A DNA stretch of 64,000 nucleotides from Nostoc sp. WHI (GTDB lineage Bacteria; Cyanobacteriota; Cyanobacteriia; Cyanobacteriales; Nostocaceae): the NCBI RefSeq assembly GCF_015714725.1, contig NZ_WBKM01000109.1, positions 1 to 64,000 of the forward strand. The letters run 5' to 3'. Of the stretch, positions 16,592 through 27,028 are shown piece after piece. Made by a program: the position numbers and the translations under genes. Below the pieces are notes generated by a model. The model saw only the letters and a list, made by a program, of their open reading frames with translations, was not told the origin of the DNA and did no database searches. Numbering within the stretch: the first letter of the stretch is position 1; every line of letters starts with the position of its first letter.

Positions 16592-18283
16592 ATTTCCCAT
16601 CAAAAATCCATTTTTGCAAGCATGGCGCTGAATCTTACCACTGGATGTCTTTAAAATACTCGCCGTTTTGAGCAGCAACACTGCATAAACTTGTAACTCA
16701 TGCTGCTCTGATACTGCTTCACAGATTGCCCCAACTACCTCATCGACATTCAGTTCCCGCAGGTAATTACGATGCACTTCTTGAACTACAACTAATCGTT
16801 CTTCTCCATCTACTTCTACAGCAAACGCAGCACCGGAATCAGGTCTTAAAGCTGGGTGACTCTGTTGCACCGTCAGTTCAATGTCTTGGGGATAATGGTT
16901 GCGACCTCTAATAATAATTACATCTTTGAGTCGTCCCGTGATAAATAATTCACCATCCTTTAAAAATCCCAAATCCCCAGTACGCAGAAACGGTTCTTCT
17001 TTAGTATCCCTTAATTGTGCCTTAAAGGTTTGCTCGGTCTGCTCTGGTCGCTGCCAATAACCTTGAGTCACACTACGTCCCGATATCCAAATCTCGCCTA
17101 CTTGATTGGGAAGGCATTGTGTGAGCGATTCTGGGTTAGCAATGACGATTTTGGTATCAAGCCATTCGCGTCCACACCCTACTAAATGCCTCACATTTTG
17201 GGTATTCGATAATGCTTTTACAATTTGATTTTGTGCTAATTCATCGGCTTTAATAGTACAGTAAACTGGTTCTGCTTCGCCTAGTCCTCCAGAAATCATC
17301 AACGTTGCTTCAGCCATACCATAACAGGGATATAAGAAGTTAGATTTGAAACCACAAGGCTGGAATTTTTCGGTAAATCGTTCTAAGGTGTGGCGGCGGA
17401 CGGGTTCTGCACCGTTGTAGGCGAAACGCCAAGTGCTGAGGTCGAGGGTTGCTAATTGCTCCTGTGTAATCCTGTTGATGCAAAGTTCATAGGCAAAGTT
17501 CGGGCCACCAGAATGGGTTGCTTTATAGTGCGAAATTGCCTGTAGCCATCGAATTGGTTGCTGAACAAACGCTGTCGGTGGCATCAAGATTACTGGAAAA
17601 TTCGTATACAAGGGTTCGAGAATACCTAAAATGAGTCCCATATCATGAAAGCTAGGAAGCCAAGATACAGCAACACTTTCTGGCGTAAATGCAAATGCTT
17701 GCCTCATATACTCGCAATTGTGCAGCAAGTTGTCGTGACTCACCATCACTCCCTTTGGTGTGCCTGTAGAACCAGAAGTGTATTGAAGAAAAGCTAGAGT
17801 ATCGCTGTTGACTTCCAGTTTTTGCCAATTTGGGGCTTGATTGCTATCTATATTATCTGTAGCCAGAATGTGCAGTGTATTTAGTTCTGAGTCTTGGACA
17901 AAGCTATTATTGATATCTTTTAACAGAGAATTAGTTGTGAGTGCAACATTTGCCGAAGCATCAGATACGATCGCAGATAACCTTGTCATTTTCTGATTCG
18001 GTCGGGGTGGATAAGCTGGTACAGCTATCACGCCAGCATATAAACATCCAAAAAAGGCAGCGATAAATTCTAGACCTGGTGGATAAAGTAATAAAGCTCG
18101 TTCACCCGTTAATTGCAGAGATTGTAACTGGGAAGCGATCGCTCGTGATAATGTATCCAACTGTTGATAAGATAGTCTAAGTGTTTCTTTTTCACCTTCT
18201 TGAAGAAAGATATAAGCTATTTTGTCAGCCTGATGTATTGCTCTATAACTCAGAAGCTCTATCCAAGTTGAAAATTTAGACAT
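16541..18283 (-). CDS. Fatty-acyl-AMP ligase (FAAL), standalone
   Basis: A 580-residue adenylate-forming enzyme. The ATP-binding loop is YTSGSTGTPKGVM, followed by SWLPSFHDMGLI, the FAAL substrate-pocket blocks (AYNGAEPVRRHTLERF, CYGMAEATLMISGG) and the hinge and C-terminal part (RTGDLGFLKDGELFITGRLKD, ending KTSSGKIQRHACKN). FAALs activate fatty acids as acyl-adenylates for transfer to an acyl carrier protein in lipopeptide, polyketide or glycolipid synthesis. In cyanobacteria they usually sit beside a PKS, NRPS or ACP gene. None is visible here, so the acceptor must be encoded elsewhere. The upstream neighbour is only an HNH pseudogene. Confidence 0.93.
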   Translation of the reverse strand: MSKFSTWIELLSYRAIHQADKIAYIFLQEGEKETLRLSYQQLDTLSRAIASQLQSLQLTGERALLLYPPGLEFIAAFFGCLYAGVIAVPAYPPRPNQKMTRLSAIVSDASANVALTTNSLLKDINNSFVQDSELNTLHILATDNIDSNQAPNWQKLEVNSDTLAFLQYTSGSTGTPKGVMVSHDNLLHNCEYMRQAFAFTPESVAVSWLPSFHDMGLILGILEPLYTNFPVILMPPTAFVQQPIRWLQAISHYKATHSGGPNFAYELCINRITQEQLATLDLSTWRFAYNGAEPVRRHTLERFTEKFQPCGFKSNFLYPCYGMAEATLMISGGLGEAEPVYCTIKADELAQNQIVKALSNTQNVRHLVGCGREWLDTKIVIANPESLTQCLPNQVGEIWISGRSVTQGYWQRPEQTEQTFKAQLRDTKEEPFLRTGDLGFLKDGELFITGRLKDVIIIRGRNHYPQDIELTVQQSHPALRPDSGAAFAVEVDGEERLVVVQEVHRNYLRELNVDEVVGAICEAVSEQHELQVYAVLLLKTASILKTSSGKIQRHACKNGFLMGNLNIVGEWRQNLNERSV

Positions 18284-18295
18284 AAATTTTTGCTA

Positions 18296-18456
18296 GCTCT
18301 AATGTGACTTAGGGAACGGGTAACTTTTTTGGTATCATCACCGGGACGAACACATTGCAACCCACACTTAGAACAATGTCAGTCCACAGATTGTTTCACT
18401 AATAGAGCGATATCTAACCAGTTTTCTGGATAACGTTCGGAGGATTTTTTTGGCAT
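18296..18456 (-). pseudogene. Remnant of a small HNH-type zinc protein with internal stop
   Basis: Reading minus from the ATG at 18456 gives MPKKSSERYPENWLDIALLV, then KQSVD, a TGA, then HCSKCGLQCVRPGDD and TKKVTRSLSH. This matches a cyanobacterial family with an HCSKCGxQC zinc motif, where I would expect Trp (TGG) at the stop position. The reading then fades at the FAAL start, so the second half with the HNH core is missing. One nonsense change plus truncation indicates a dead gene. The family identification is from memory of the motif. Confidence 0.6.
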
Positions 18457-18822
18457 TTTCTGATTATAAAAATGCGTAACGATTTAATTACCAGTTCTTG
18501 ATAAAATCATCTACTATATCTCAGTCCAAAGCAACAGCCTGATAGTTTTACGCAACACTCAATAACCTCTTCAAGGGTTTTTGAGTCTGTTAAAGCCAGT
18601 TCTTCTGACAATTTTTTTAGCCAATATCCTACACACTACTTTCATCATTTCATTTTTTGAACCTTTTCAGAGTAGCATAAGCAGTAATTATATATTTAGT
18701 ATCTCTTTAGTCTATTTAGCTATGATTAGCGATCGCTCTCTGGAGAAAAACTTTTTGGTTTACTGATATCATGTCCGAATAATTAGTTATGATTCCCACA
18801 GTCGTTGCACCCCACCCCCCCA

Positions 18823-19060
18823 AAGCTGTAGTAACTTCAAAATAAGCGTTTGCCACACATGAATAAGCTGTAGTCACTACAACAAGTTCATTAATAAGTT
18901 TTGCTTAAGCTGTAATCACTTCAACATAAGCATTTGCGACAAATGAACAAGCTGTAATCACTACAACTTGTTGATTAATAAGTTTTGCTTAAGCTGTAAT
19001 CACTTCAACATAAGCATTTGCGACAAATGAACAAGCTGTAGTCACTACAACAAGTTCATT
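18823..19060. repeat. 84-bp super-repeat built of 21-bp units
   Basis: An 84-bp unit starts at 18823, 18907 and 18991 (the last incomplete). Each unit divides into four 21-bp subunits (AAGCTGTAATCACTTCAACAT and similar; a GTTGATTAATAAGTTTTGCTT type closes each unit). On the complementary strand the units translate as seven-residue-periodic hydrophobic peptide (VVVITACSFVANAY type), interrupted once per unit by TAA. A relict coding heptad repeat is therefore possible. Confidence 0.85.
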
Positions 19061-19166
19061 AGTCATGTCCGCTTGTGTGTTCTTAACTAACGCACAAGCT
19101 GTAGTCCATAAAGCATCACCAATATTTTCGCCTGTTTTCTCTAGTGCTTTGGTCGAGAGTGTAGTA

Positions 19167-19196
19167 GCGATGTCTACGACGGGCTACGCCTACGCA
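19167..19196. repeat. 30-bp short dispersed repeat
   Basis: GCGATGTCTACGACGGGCTA followed by CGCCTACGCA; the same element, with one change, is at 63055-63084. It is a partly palindromic sequence of the type described as small dispersed repeats in Nostoc. Confidence 0.8.
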
Positions 19197-19490
19197 GTAA
19201 CAACAGCCGTCAGTGTTACAGTTAGGGATCTGCGGGTTTCGACACTTCTCTACGAGACGCTACGCGAACGGCAAGCTCAGTGCATCGCTGCGCTCAACCC
19301 TCAGCCGTCGAGAGTTGAAAATTGTTAATTAACTCTATTGTGGAGAGTGCGATCGCTGAGGTCATACTAGTAAAAATTTTAACCCGCGTCGGCTGGTTTT
19401 GTTTTTGTAGCCACGACTTCTAACCGTCAAGGCACTTGCAGCCTTAGAAGTGTCAAAATATATATGTAAAGTTTATTCGCAAAGTCACTT

Positions 19491-19775
19491 ATGCCGAAAG
19501 CAATTTGGAATGGAACTGTTTTAGCCGAGAGCGATAAAACCGTAATTGTAGAAAGTAACTATTATTTTCCTGCTGACAGCATTAACAAGCAGTATTTTCA
19601 AGAAAGTAACACCCAGAGTACTTGTCCTTGGAAAGGTGTTGCTAGCTACTACACCATCGAAGTCGATGGGCAAGTTAATAAAGACGCTGCTTGGTACTAT
19701 CCCACCACTAAGGAAAAGGCTAAAAATATTGAGGGCTATGTCGCCTTCTGGAAGGGTGTAAAAATTGAGGCTTAA
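19491..19775 (+). CDS. DUF427 family protein
   Basis: A 94-residue single-domain protein with the conserved DUF427 features: KAIWNGTVLAESDKTVIVE, NYYFP, a CPWKGVASYY motif in the middle and AAWYYPTTKEKAKNIEGYVAFW near the end. The length is normal for the family, which folds as a small beta protein of unknown biochemical role. It is transcribed alone, with an intrinsic terminator about 65 bp downstream. Confidence 0.92.
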   Translation: MPKAIWNGTVLAESDKTVIVESNYYFPADSINKQYFQESNTQSTCPWKGVASYYTIEVDGQVNKDAAWYYPTTKEKAKNIEGYVAFWKGVKIEA

Positions 19776-19840
19776 TATAAAGGTTCCTGGAAGGATTTTA
19801 GTTTCAGGTAATTGATATTATGTCTGACTAATTGCCCATA

Positions 19841-19883
19841 AAATACAAAGCCCACTCAGAACTTCGGAGCGGGCTTTGTATTT
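19841..19883 (+). terminator. Rho-independent terminator after the DUF427 gene
   Basis: A strong hairpin with arms AAATACAAAGCCC and GGGCTTTGTATTT around a loop containing CTTCGG. It is symmetric enough to act on both strands and could also end the convergent chemotaxis operon. Confidence 0.8.
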
Positions 19884-20065
19884 AAACTATTTGCGAATTT
19901 ATTCTAGGATGTAATTATACCTTTGCCTTGGTAAATGCTGCTTGCTTTCTCTTCGCCAGCCAAGCCAGACTACCAACAAATATACTACCCGCGATCGCGA
20001 TTCAAGCAAGAACCGCTATAAGAACGAGATAATACCAAATTCCGAATTCAATTAGATGCTGCCTT

Positions 20066-23000
20066 TCATGCTGCTGTGCAAATTATTTCTTCCAGCGTTT
20101 GCAGTAATTCTTGTTCATTGTAAGGTTTAGAAAAGTAAGCTCTAGCACCTAATTGCATAGCTAGTTGCCGATGTTTGTTGCTGCTACGAGAAGTCAGCAT
20201 AGCAACTGGGATATTTTTTGTATCAACATCTGAATTTACCTTACCTAAAAAGCCATAACCATCAAGGCGAGGCATTTCAATATCACAAATTACTGCTTCA
20301 ACTCTCAATCCACCGTGGAGTTTTTCTAAGGCATCTTGACCGTCTTTAGCTTGTTCTACTTGATACCCGCCTTTTTCAAGAGTCAGAGCTAAAAAGCGAC
20401 GAACATTAATCGAGTCATCGACAATCAAAATTGTACCTTTCTGCTTAATAGAAGCTGCTGATATTTTGTCTTCATCAAATATGAGGAACGGTGTTTTTAA
20501 CCTTGCTGATGGTAATTGAGTGCCTCTGGAAGTCCGCCGATTCGTAGCAATCCAATACAGTAATTCGTTGGCATTAACTAATGGCACTACTCGACCATCA
20601 CCGAGAATTGTACAGTTGCTAAAGCCTTCAGGTAAAGGTATATTTCCTTCAACTTGGCGGATAGCAACTTCTTGTTCACCCCAGCAACGGTCTATTTGAA
20701 TAGCGACTGGCTGATTATTACCTTTGACTACTAAGACGCTGTTAGCATTAATGGCTGCGGGAGTCTCTAATTCTGGGCTATCGTAGCGCAGACAATTAAA
20801 CTCTAAGTAGCGAGTCAAGCGAATCAGTGGCAACATGGTTCCTTGCCAATTTAAGACTTCGCTACCTGCCATTTGGAAAACTTGCTCGTTTTGGAGTAAA
20901 AATATTTCTGAAATGACATCTGTGGGAAATGCCAACAGCATTTTGTTGATTTCTACTAGCAGAACTCGCGCAACGGAAAGTGTAAACGGTACTGATAGGG
21001 TGAAGGTAGTACCAACTCCCGGCTCCGTATCAACTTTGACATCTCCTCGAATTAGTTTGAGGTTGTTGCGAACCACATCCATACCGACACCGCGACCAGA
21101 TAATGCTGTCACTTGCTCGGAGGTGGTAAAACCTGCTTCAAAAATTAGTGATAACAGTTCTTCATCAGTAGCATTAGCGAGTAGAGAAGCATCCAATCCC
21201 ATAGTTAGGGCGCGGGTGCGAATTTTCTCCAGAGAAATACCCCAACCATCATCACGGATAGTAATGATGGTGCGATTACTGCGATGAGTTGCTTTAATTT
21301 CAATCAATCCTTGTTCTGGTTTCCCTAAAAGGCGGCGGGTGGCCAAATCTTCAATACCATGATCGAAGGCATTCCTTAACAGATGCATTAAAGGTTCGTT
21401 TAAAGCTTCTAAAATGCTGCGTTCAATTAAAGTGTTACCACCTTCAATTTTTAATTGGACATTTTTCCCATACTCTACATTTAAATCGCGCAAAGCTCTA
21501 GGAAAACGTTCAACTAAATCAGACAGTGGCCGCATCCGAATATGATTTAGTTTTGTCTGTAACTGTTTTGATGTTTTGTTTAGTTTACGAGCAATTTGAT
21601 CGGTATCATCTACACTGAGTTGCACATCAGTTGTGACTTCCTGTACCTGAACAATGGTTTCCATAACTTCCTGCGATCGCAGATTTAATTCGTTATAGCG
21701 ATCCATTTCTAAGGCATCAAATCCCCTGTCTATGTCTTGTATTTGGTGATCATTTTCAGCTTGCAAACGCACCCCAGCAGACATGGCAGCTTGAGTGGAA
21801 ATTTTATCATAGGCTGTATGTAAATCCTGGTTTTCTCGGTCGAGAACTTGTACACGCTGGCTGAGGTTACGAACGAGTTTGCGTAATCTTTCTAGTTGCG
21901 AGTTTAACCCATTGCGTTGAACAATTAGTTCACCAAACAAATCATTAATTTGCTCTAATTGTTTGCTAGGAACTCGGACGGTATTTTCATGATTTTCCCG
22001 CTCTTTACTTTCGCCAACTCTGGCATCTGGATAATTATTTTCTCTAGCAAATATTGGATTTTGCTCGGTGACATTGACACCATTAACGTCATCCGCAAAC
22101 TCTGCATCTACAAATGTGAAATTAGCAGCGATACCTGCGCTGGGCTGCGCCAACGCTTGATCATTAGTCCAATTTTCTCTTATGTTTTCTGGTTGCCAAA
22201 CAGATGTTGACACTACTTCTGTATCGAGGATCTCTCTGTGATCTTCTACATCTGGAGCAACAAATTGGGGTATTATTTCTATTTTTGAAAGTAGTTCAGA
22301 TTGTGTATAACTACCCAAGTTAATTTCTGTAGGCAAGTTATCTAGTTGATTTGTCAGTATCAAAGCTTGCGATCGCCGCCATGCTTGCAGTGCTAACTGA
22401 GCAATTTCGGGAATGCGTTCGCTGTTAACAGCTGCTCCCAATTGCTGCGTTACAGACTCACAAAGTTTGGTAAAAGCTCCCAACTGAAGCATTTCCCCCA
22501 AACCGCCCAATTCAGCTGCCATGATCACAACTTCTTCATGCAAACCAGGCTGTTCGCTATCTGCCAATATAGATTCTAGACGCTGCAAACACTCTTCTAC
22601 TTCTGTTCCAAATAGCAAGGGGATGACGTCTTGTCCATCTTCTAGGGATAGCATACTTGAGGCATCCTCAGGGGTAGGATCTCCCAAGCGATCGCGCAAC
22701 TCATCAAAAATTGGGTGACAGAAAGTTGCTAACCAGTCATCTTCGACAACATTTCCTTCTGCCAGCAATTCTACAATCTGACGCAGCCAGTCAACTCCAG
22801 ATAGCAATAAACTTTGTAACTGAGTATCAATTTCTAGAGAATTTTTTTTAGTTTTTAAAACTTTAAAGGAATCTTCCAGACGGTGAGCTAAATCACTTAG
22901 TGATTTAAATCCCATCATCCCCGCGCCACCTTTGATAGAATGAGTAGCTCGGAGTGCAGCATTAATTTTATCCAAATCGATCCGGTTAGTAGTATCGATT

Positions 23001-23089
23001 TCTAACAATACCCCTTCTAAGGTATTTATGTAATCAGTTGCTTCTTCCAGAAACTGCATCTGGATTTCTAATTCTTTGTTTTGTAGCAT
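20066..23089 (-). CDS. CheA-like hybrid histidine kinase with C-terminal receiver
   Basis: A 1007-residue kinase. The N-terminal HPt domain has the phospho-acceptor His50 in RATHSIKGGAGMMG. The middle contains a second helical region and a coiled dimerisation part (about 370-520). The HATPase domain has the N box HLLRNAFDHG, G1 DDGWGIS and G2 GRGVGMDVV. A CheW-like domain follows, then a C-terminal receiver (ILIVDDSINVRRFL, phospho-acceptor Asp in VICDIEMPRLDG). This order (HPt, kinase, CheW, REC) is that of cyanobacterial PixL/PilL/HmpE-type CheA proteins. It is the last gene of a five-gene operon and would take signals from the adjacent MCP to the two small receivers, controlling type IV pili or hormogonium movement (inference). 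Confidence 0.93.
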   Translation of the reverse strand: MLQNKELEIQMQFLEEATDYINTLEGVLLEIDTTNRIDLDKINAALRATHSIKGGAGMMGFKSLSDLAHRLEDSFKVLKTKKNSLEIDTQLQSLLLSGVDWLRQIVELLAEGNVVEDDWLATFCHPIFDELRDRLGDPTPEDASSMLSLEDGQDVIPLLFGTEVEECLQRLESILADSEQPGLHEEVVIMAAELGGLGEMLQLGAFTKLCESVTQQLGAAVNSERIPEIAQLALQAWRRSQALILTNQLDNLPTEINLGSYTQSELLSKIEIIPQFVAPDVEDHREILDTEVVSTSVWQPENIRENWTNDQALAQPSAGIAANFTFVDAEFADDVNGVNVTEQNPIFARENNYPDARVGESKERENHENTVRVPSKQLEQINDLFGELIVQRNGLNSQLERLRKLVRNLSQRVQVLDRENQDLHTAYDKISTQAAMSAGVRLQAENDHQIQDIDRGFDALEMDRYNELNLRSQEVMETIVQVQEVTTDVQLSVDDTDQIARKLNKTSKQLQTKLNHIRMRPLSDLVERFPRALRDLNVEYGKNVQLKIEGGNTLIERSILEALNEPLMHLLRNAFDHGIEDLATRRLLGKPEQGLIEIKATHRSNRTIITIRDDGWGISLEKIRTRALTMGLDASLLANATDEELLSLIFEAGFTTSEQVTALSGRGVGMDVVRNNLKLIRGDVKVDTEPGVGTTFTLSVPFTLSVARVLLVEINKMLLAFPTDVISEIFLLQNEQVFQMAGSEVLNWQGTMLPLIRLTRYLEFNCLRYDSPELETPAAINANSVLVVKGNNQPVAIQIDRCWGEQEVAIRQVEGNIPLPEGFSNCTILGDGRVVPLVNANELLYWIATNRRTSRGTQLPSARLKTPFLIFDEDKISAASIKQKGTILIVDDSINVRRFLALTLEKGGYQVEQAKDGQDALEKLHGGLRVEAVICDIEMPRLDGYGFLGKVNSDVDTKNIPVAMLTSRSSNKHRQLAMQLGARAYFSKPYNEQELLQTLEEIICTAA

Positions 23090-23194
23090 AATTACACATT
23101 TCTTCCTTTGCGCCTTTGCGCCTTTGCGTGAGATAAAAAAGATGTGGTTAATTTACCTGAAAATAGCTGTAATTAGTTTTAGAGGGTGTTTGAC

Positions 23195-26023
23195 TTAACT
23201 AACTTTAAAAGTCTCAACAGTCTCTTGCAACTGCTGGGAAATTTCCACAGTTTGTTGCAAAGATTCGGAAACTTGACGAGAAGAATCGCTAGTGCGCTGT
23301 GATATAGCAGCGATATCTTTCATCAATTGGCTAACACTTTGCGATGTTTCTACCTGAGATGCAGTTGCAGTAGAAATTGACTGCACTAAAGAGTCAATTT
23401 GACGCGATACATCCAAAATTTGACCCAGACTTTGTTTAGCCTCCTCCACAATGCGGGTACCTTCTACCACTTGGGTAGTGCCTATTTCCATCGCCTGCAC
23501 CACTTCACTGGTTTCTCGTTGGATATTTTCAACAATTTGTTCAATTTCTTGGGTTGCTGCGGCACTGCGGACTGCTAATTCGCCAACTTCTTCGGCCACG
23601 ACGGCAAAACCTTGGCCTTCTTCACCCGCACGCGCGGCTTCAATGCCGGCGTTAATGGCAAGCAAGTTGGTTTGAATTGCGATTTGGTTAATCAAGGACA
23701 CGACGCGAGAAATTTGTTGAGAAGATTCTCCCAAACGTTTCACTTTCTTAGCAGTTTCACCAACAGTTTCGCGCAAAGACAGGATATTTTGGACTGTCAA
23801 ATCCATCGCGTGTCCACTCTTGGTAGCGGTGTGAGCAGCATGATTAGCAATGAAGGCAGCTTTTTCGGCGCTTTCGGCTACGGCTTGCATGGATTGGGTC
23901 ATTTGGTCAACAGCATTGAGGGTGCGGTTGATTTCGGCAGATTGGGTGAGTGCTTCTTCTGCTAAGTCGCGGATAGCTCCTTCATTAGAGCCGACGGCAG
24001 TATTCACTTGCGTAGCAGCTTGTTTAACTTGGGTAACAATATCTCGGAGGCTTTCGACAATAGAGTTGAAAAAATCGGCTACAGTGCCGATTTCTCCAGC
24101 AGTCACGTCTGCACGTACTGTTAAGTCGCCTCTAGCTGCACCTTCTACATCACTGAGCAGTTCTAAAAGTTGCTGTTGCAGTGTTTCTTTTTGATGCCGT
24201 TCGTCGTCAGAACCGATAACAGCAACATTCCTGGCTTGTTCTATCTCCTCTAATAACTTTGCTTGTTCTAAGGCATAGCCGACTTGAGTTGCTATCTGTT
24301 GAAACAAGTCAATTTCCGGCTGTTGCCAAATACGAGGAGTTTCGCAATGATGAGCAATTAATAAGCCTAAAAGTTGCTCTTGGGCAAGAATCGGTACGAT
24401 TAAATTAGCTTTGACAGCAAATTTTTCCAACAGTTGCATGTAACTATTGGCATTTTTCAAACTTTGGTCTTGATGAATATTGCTAACCGCTTGCACCTGT
24501 CCATCGTGATAATTTTCTATATAACGTTCCCGAAAATAGGGGTCATCAATTTTCACTCCGAGCATTTTGGGCCAATCGCCAGCAACCGATTCAGCAACAA
24601 CAACGCCATCCCAAGTATTTGGATTCAGACTATAAATAATTACCCGGTCTGTTTTTAGCGATCGCTGAACTTCCTTCACTGCTGCATGATAAATATCTTC
24701 AATTTTGAGAATTCTCCGAATTCGTAGGGTAATATCTGCTAGTAATTTTGCCCCTTCAACGTCCAGTTCTTGTTCCTTAACTAAGACTTGTAATTGTTCG
24801 GCCATCTGGTTGATATTTGCACTCAATACCCCTAATTCGTCTTCTCTTTCGATTTCCAGACGGGTATTAAATTTACCTTGACCTAGCTTCGCTAATGCCG
24901 CAGTCGCATTGAGAATTGGCTGTGTAGTGAGTTTAGCTAACCGAGATGCGATCGCACCAACAATAAATGCTGTCAGTGCTGTACCGATGGCTATAGTCCA
25001 CAACAATTGTCTTTGCGGCTCAAATACAATTGCTGTGTCTGTAGATAAAAGTACCTGCCAGTTTAAATCAGGTAATCCATCTAGCTTACTGGCTGGTACG
25101 TAGCTGACTAGTTCTTGTTTTTTGTAAGTTTTAGGAACTTCTATAAAACTATCTATCTTTTTAGCTGTCAGCAGCTTAGGTAAAGTGCGATACTCTTCCT
25201 TCGCCTCCTTCCCCAAAATTTTCTGTTGTGGACTCAAGAAAACTGTTCCCGAAGCATCGAGCAAATGATATTGTTGCCCATTGACTACGTAGTTTTTGAT
25301 TACTTCCCCTAAAGATTTTACGGGCATACGCGATCGCACCACGCCGATAGTTTGACCCGTAAATGTATTTTTAACAGGTGCAGCTATATAAATATTTATT
25401 ACACCAGTATTTTTTGCTGCTTCTGGTTTGCTAATGACAGGAATATCTTTTTGCAAAACGTCTTGAAAATAGCTACGGTCTTTTTGATTGTCTAGGGGTT
25501 CGCTTGTGGATTGAACAATCAAGTTACCTTGCCGATCAAAAACAGCAACACTGTCATAAGCTTTATAAGCTTTAACAACCCGATCTAGAACTGCTTGCTT
25601 TTCTTGAGTAGTGGCACTTCCACTAGCTTGGAGATTTGTCAAAAAAGGCAAACTTGATATTACTTGAATATCACCGTAACGTTCCAACATGAAACGGTTA
25701 ACTTTATCACTTAAGCCAGTGGCTTCGGCTTGTTGAGATTGAGTAATTTGCTTAGTAATTGATTTGTTGGCAAAACCAAAAGCGATCGCGCCTATGCCTA
25801 GTACTGGTATTGTACCGATTGCGATCGCTAAAATAGTCGCTTTCTTAACCAATCCTAGCTTTGTAAAATAAGCAATAGCCTGATTCCAAGAAACATTATT
25901 AGCAGTTTCAGTATTAGGCTTATTTGGTAGCTTTACTACAGTCCCAATAGCTTTTTGTGATGAAATCAGTGACGCTCTGTTTTGAGCGCTATTGTTCTTG
26001 TTTGTGTCAGTTTTATTAAACAT
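23195..26023 (-). CDS. Methyl-accepting chemotaxis protein with Cache, HAMP and GAF domains
   Basis: A 942-residue receptor. There are membrane helices at about 60-82 and 340-362 with a double-Cache sensor between them ([21 protein letters not shown]), then HAMP (about 365-415), a GAF domain (about 425-590) and the MCP signalling domain with the hairpin tip [20 protein letters not shown] (about 795-815). The GAF domain lacks the chromophore-binding Cys-His of cyanobacteriochromes, so this is not a bilin photoreceptor like PixJ/PtxD. It more resembles the HmpD type. It lies between CheW-like and CheA-like genes in one operon. Confidence 0.93.
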   Translation of the reverse strand: MFNKTDTNKNNSAQNRASLISSQKAIGTVVKLPNKPNTETANNVSWNQAIAYFTKLGLVKKATILAIAIGTIPVLGIGAIAFGFANKSITKQITQSQQAEATGLSDKVNRFMLERYGDIQVISSLPFLTNLQASGSATTQEKQAVLDRVVKAYKAYDSVAVFDRQGNLIVQSTSEPLDNQKDRSYFQDVLQKDIPVISKPEAAKNTGVINIYIAAPVKNTFTGQTIGVVRSRMPVKSLGEVIKNYVVNGQQYHLLDASGTVFLSPQQKILGKEAKEEYRTLPKLLTAKKIDSFIEVPKTYKKQELVSYVPASKLDGLPDLNWQVLLSTDTAIVFEPQRQLLWTIAIGTALTAFIVGAIASRLAKLTTQPILNATAALAKLGQGKFNTRLEIEREDELGVLSANINQMAEQLQVLVKEQELDVEGAKLLADITLRIRRILKIEDIYHAAVKEVQRSLKTDRVIIYSLNPNTWDGVVVAESVAGDWPKMLGVKIDDPYFRERYIENYHDGQVQAVSNIHQDQSLKNANSYMQLLEKFAVKANLIVPILAQEQLLGLLIAHHCETPRIWQQPEIDLFQQIATQVGYALEQAKLLEEIEQARNVAVIGSDDERHQKETLQQQLLELLSDVEGAARGDLTVRADVTAGEIGTVADFFNSIVESLRDIVTQVKQAATQVNTAVGSNEGAIRDLAEEALTQSAEINRTLNAVDQMTQSMQAVAESAEKAAFIANHAAHTATKSGHAMDLTVQNILSLRETVGETAKKVKRLGESSQQISRVVSLINQIAIQTNLLAINAGIEAARAGEEGQGFAVVAEEVGELAVRSAAATQEIEQIVENIQRETSEVVQAMEIGTTQVVEGTRIVEEAKQSLGQILDVSRQIDSLVQSISTATASQVETSQSVSQLMKDIAAISQRTSDSSRQVSESLQQTVEISQQLQETVETFKVS

Positions 26024-26083
26024 AAAGTAGTTTTCCTAAGTATGTGAATAAGAACACTAAAAACTATTTTTTAGTAATACACC

Positions 26084-26581
26084 TTAATCACTGCGGAGAA
26101 TAGAAGACTGTCCAATTGCCTGTGCATCTAATACCAGTAAGGTTTCTTCCTGTTGCACAACGCACCCACATAAATAAGGAACTAAACTGGATGCTACTTG
26201 TCCTATAGGAGAATGAATAGCATCAGCTACGAACTTGGTTGTACCTTTTATTTCTTGCACAACTAAGGCCAATACTAATGATTCCACTTGGATAACGATC
26301 GCATTGTACTGTCGCGATCGATAATCTAGAGATTCTAAATTGAGCATTCTTGGCAAATCAACTACCCAAATTATCCGACTTCGCCAATTCATTAATCCTA
26401 ATATACAGGGAGGCATATTGGGCATCGAGGTGATAGATTCAATAGGCACAATAATTGCTTCTTGGGTATGCCTCATTGATAAAACAGCACTAGTCTGTTG
26501 ATTTAGCTGAAACTTCAGATAACCATCCGCTAAGTTGCTTTGGATTGGTTTTGGAGAAAGAATAATGTTTGTACTAGTCAT
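26084..26581 (-). CDS. CheW-like adaptor
   Basis: A 165-residue single CheW domain (EAIIVPIESITSMPNMPPCILGLMNWRSRIIWVVDLP and LVLALVVQEIKG are family blocks, given here in pieces of the whole). It couples the MCP to the CheA kinase. It starts 4 bp after the stop of the CheY-like gene, so translational coupling is likely. Confidence 0.9.
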   Translation of the reverse strand: MTSTNIILSPKPIQSNLADGYLKFQLNQQTSAVLSMRHTQEAIIVPIESITSMPNMPPCILGLMNWRSRIIWVVDLPRMLNLESLDYRSRQYNAIVIQVESLVLALVVQEIKGTTKFVADAIHSPIGQVASSLVPYLCGCVVQQEETLLVLDAQAIGQSSILRSD

Positions 26582-26585
26582 TGAT

Positions 26586-26963
26586 TCAAATTACCACTGA
26601 TTTAATAGTACGTAGGAGATGTTCGCGGGTGTAAGGTTTAGTTATATAGGCATCTGCACCTTGCCTCGTCGCCCACAAACGATCAATTTCTTGATTTTTG
26701 GAACTACAAATCACAATCGGCACTTTTGCAGTAATCGGATTTCTTCTCAAAGAACGACACAATTCAAATCCACTCATTTCTGGCATTACTACATCAGTAA
26801 CGATCGCATCTGGTTTTTCTAACACAGCTTTTTCTAAAGCTTCTTTTGCACCACTTGCTTTAATTACGTTGTAACCACTCTCTTTAAGATAATGGCTCAT
26901 TAATTCCAATTCACTGGGAGAATCTTCTACAATCAGAATTGTGCCAAGCAAAGTCAGGCTCAC
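26586..26963 (-). CDS. CheY-like single-domain response regulator
   Basis: A 125-residue receiver: acidic pocket in TILIVEDSPSELEL, phospho-acceptor Asp in AIVTDVVMPEMSGF, Lys in YITKPYTREHLL. There is no output domain. It lies between the PatA-like and CheW-like genes, as PixH/HmpB does in related clusters, and would be phosphorylated by the CheA-like kinase. Confidence 0.93.
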   Translation of the reverse strand: MSLTLLGTILIVEDSPSELELMSHYLKESGYNVIKASGAKEALEKAVLEKPDAIVTDVVMPEMSGFELCRSLRRNPITAKVPIVICSSKNQEIDRLWATRQGADAYITKPYTREHLLRTIKSVVI

Positions 26964-27028
26964 TATTAAATCTCCTAAAAACTAAATTAAGGCGATTAAA
27001 TTTGGTTATAGTTATTGGAAATATTAAA

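Larger units (their letters stand above)
18457..19490. other. About 1 kb gene-free region with repeats
   Basis: The region holds AT-rich sequence with a weak 61-codon plus-strand frame (18581-18766) that I do not accept. Then follow the 84-bp/21-bp array (18823-19060), a short dispersed repeat (19167-19196) and a second dispersed fragment (CTCTACGAGACGCTACGCGAACGG, about 19247-19270). Open frames through the repeats have no ribosome site. Confidence 0.65.

Noticed and set aside
16541-18283. Part of a heterocyst glycolipid (hgl) or lipopeptide cluster
   Set aside because: No PKS, NRPS, ACP or ketoreductase gene lies nearby.
18581-18766. 61-codon plus frame with hydrophobic content
   Set aside because: AT-rich sequence, no ribosome site, no family resemblance.
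23195-26023. Cyanobacteriochrome photoreceptor
   Set aside because: The GAF domain lacks the Cys-His chromophore motif; only a single plain GAF is present.
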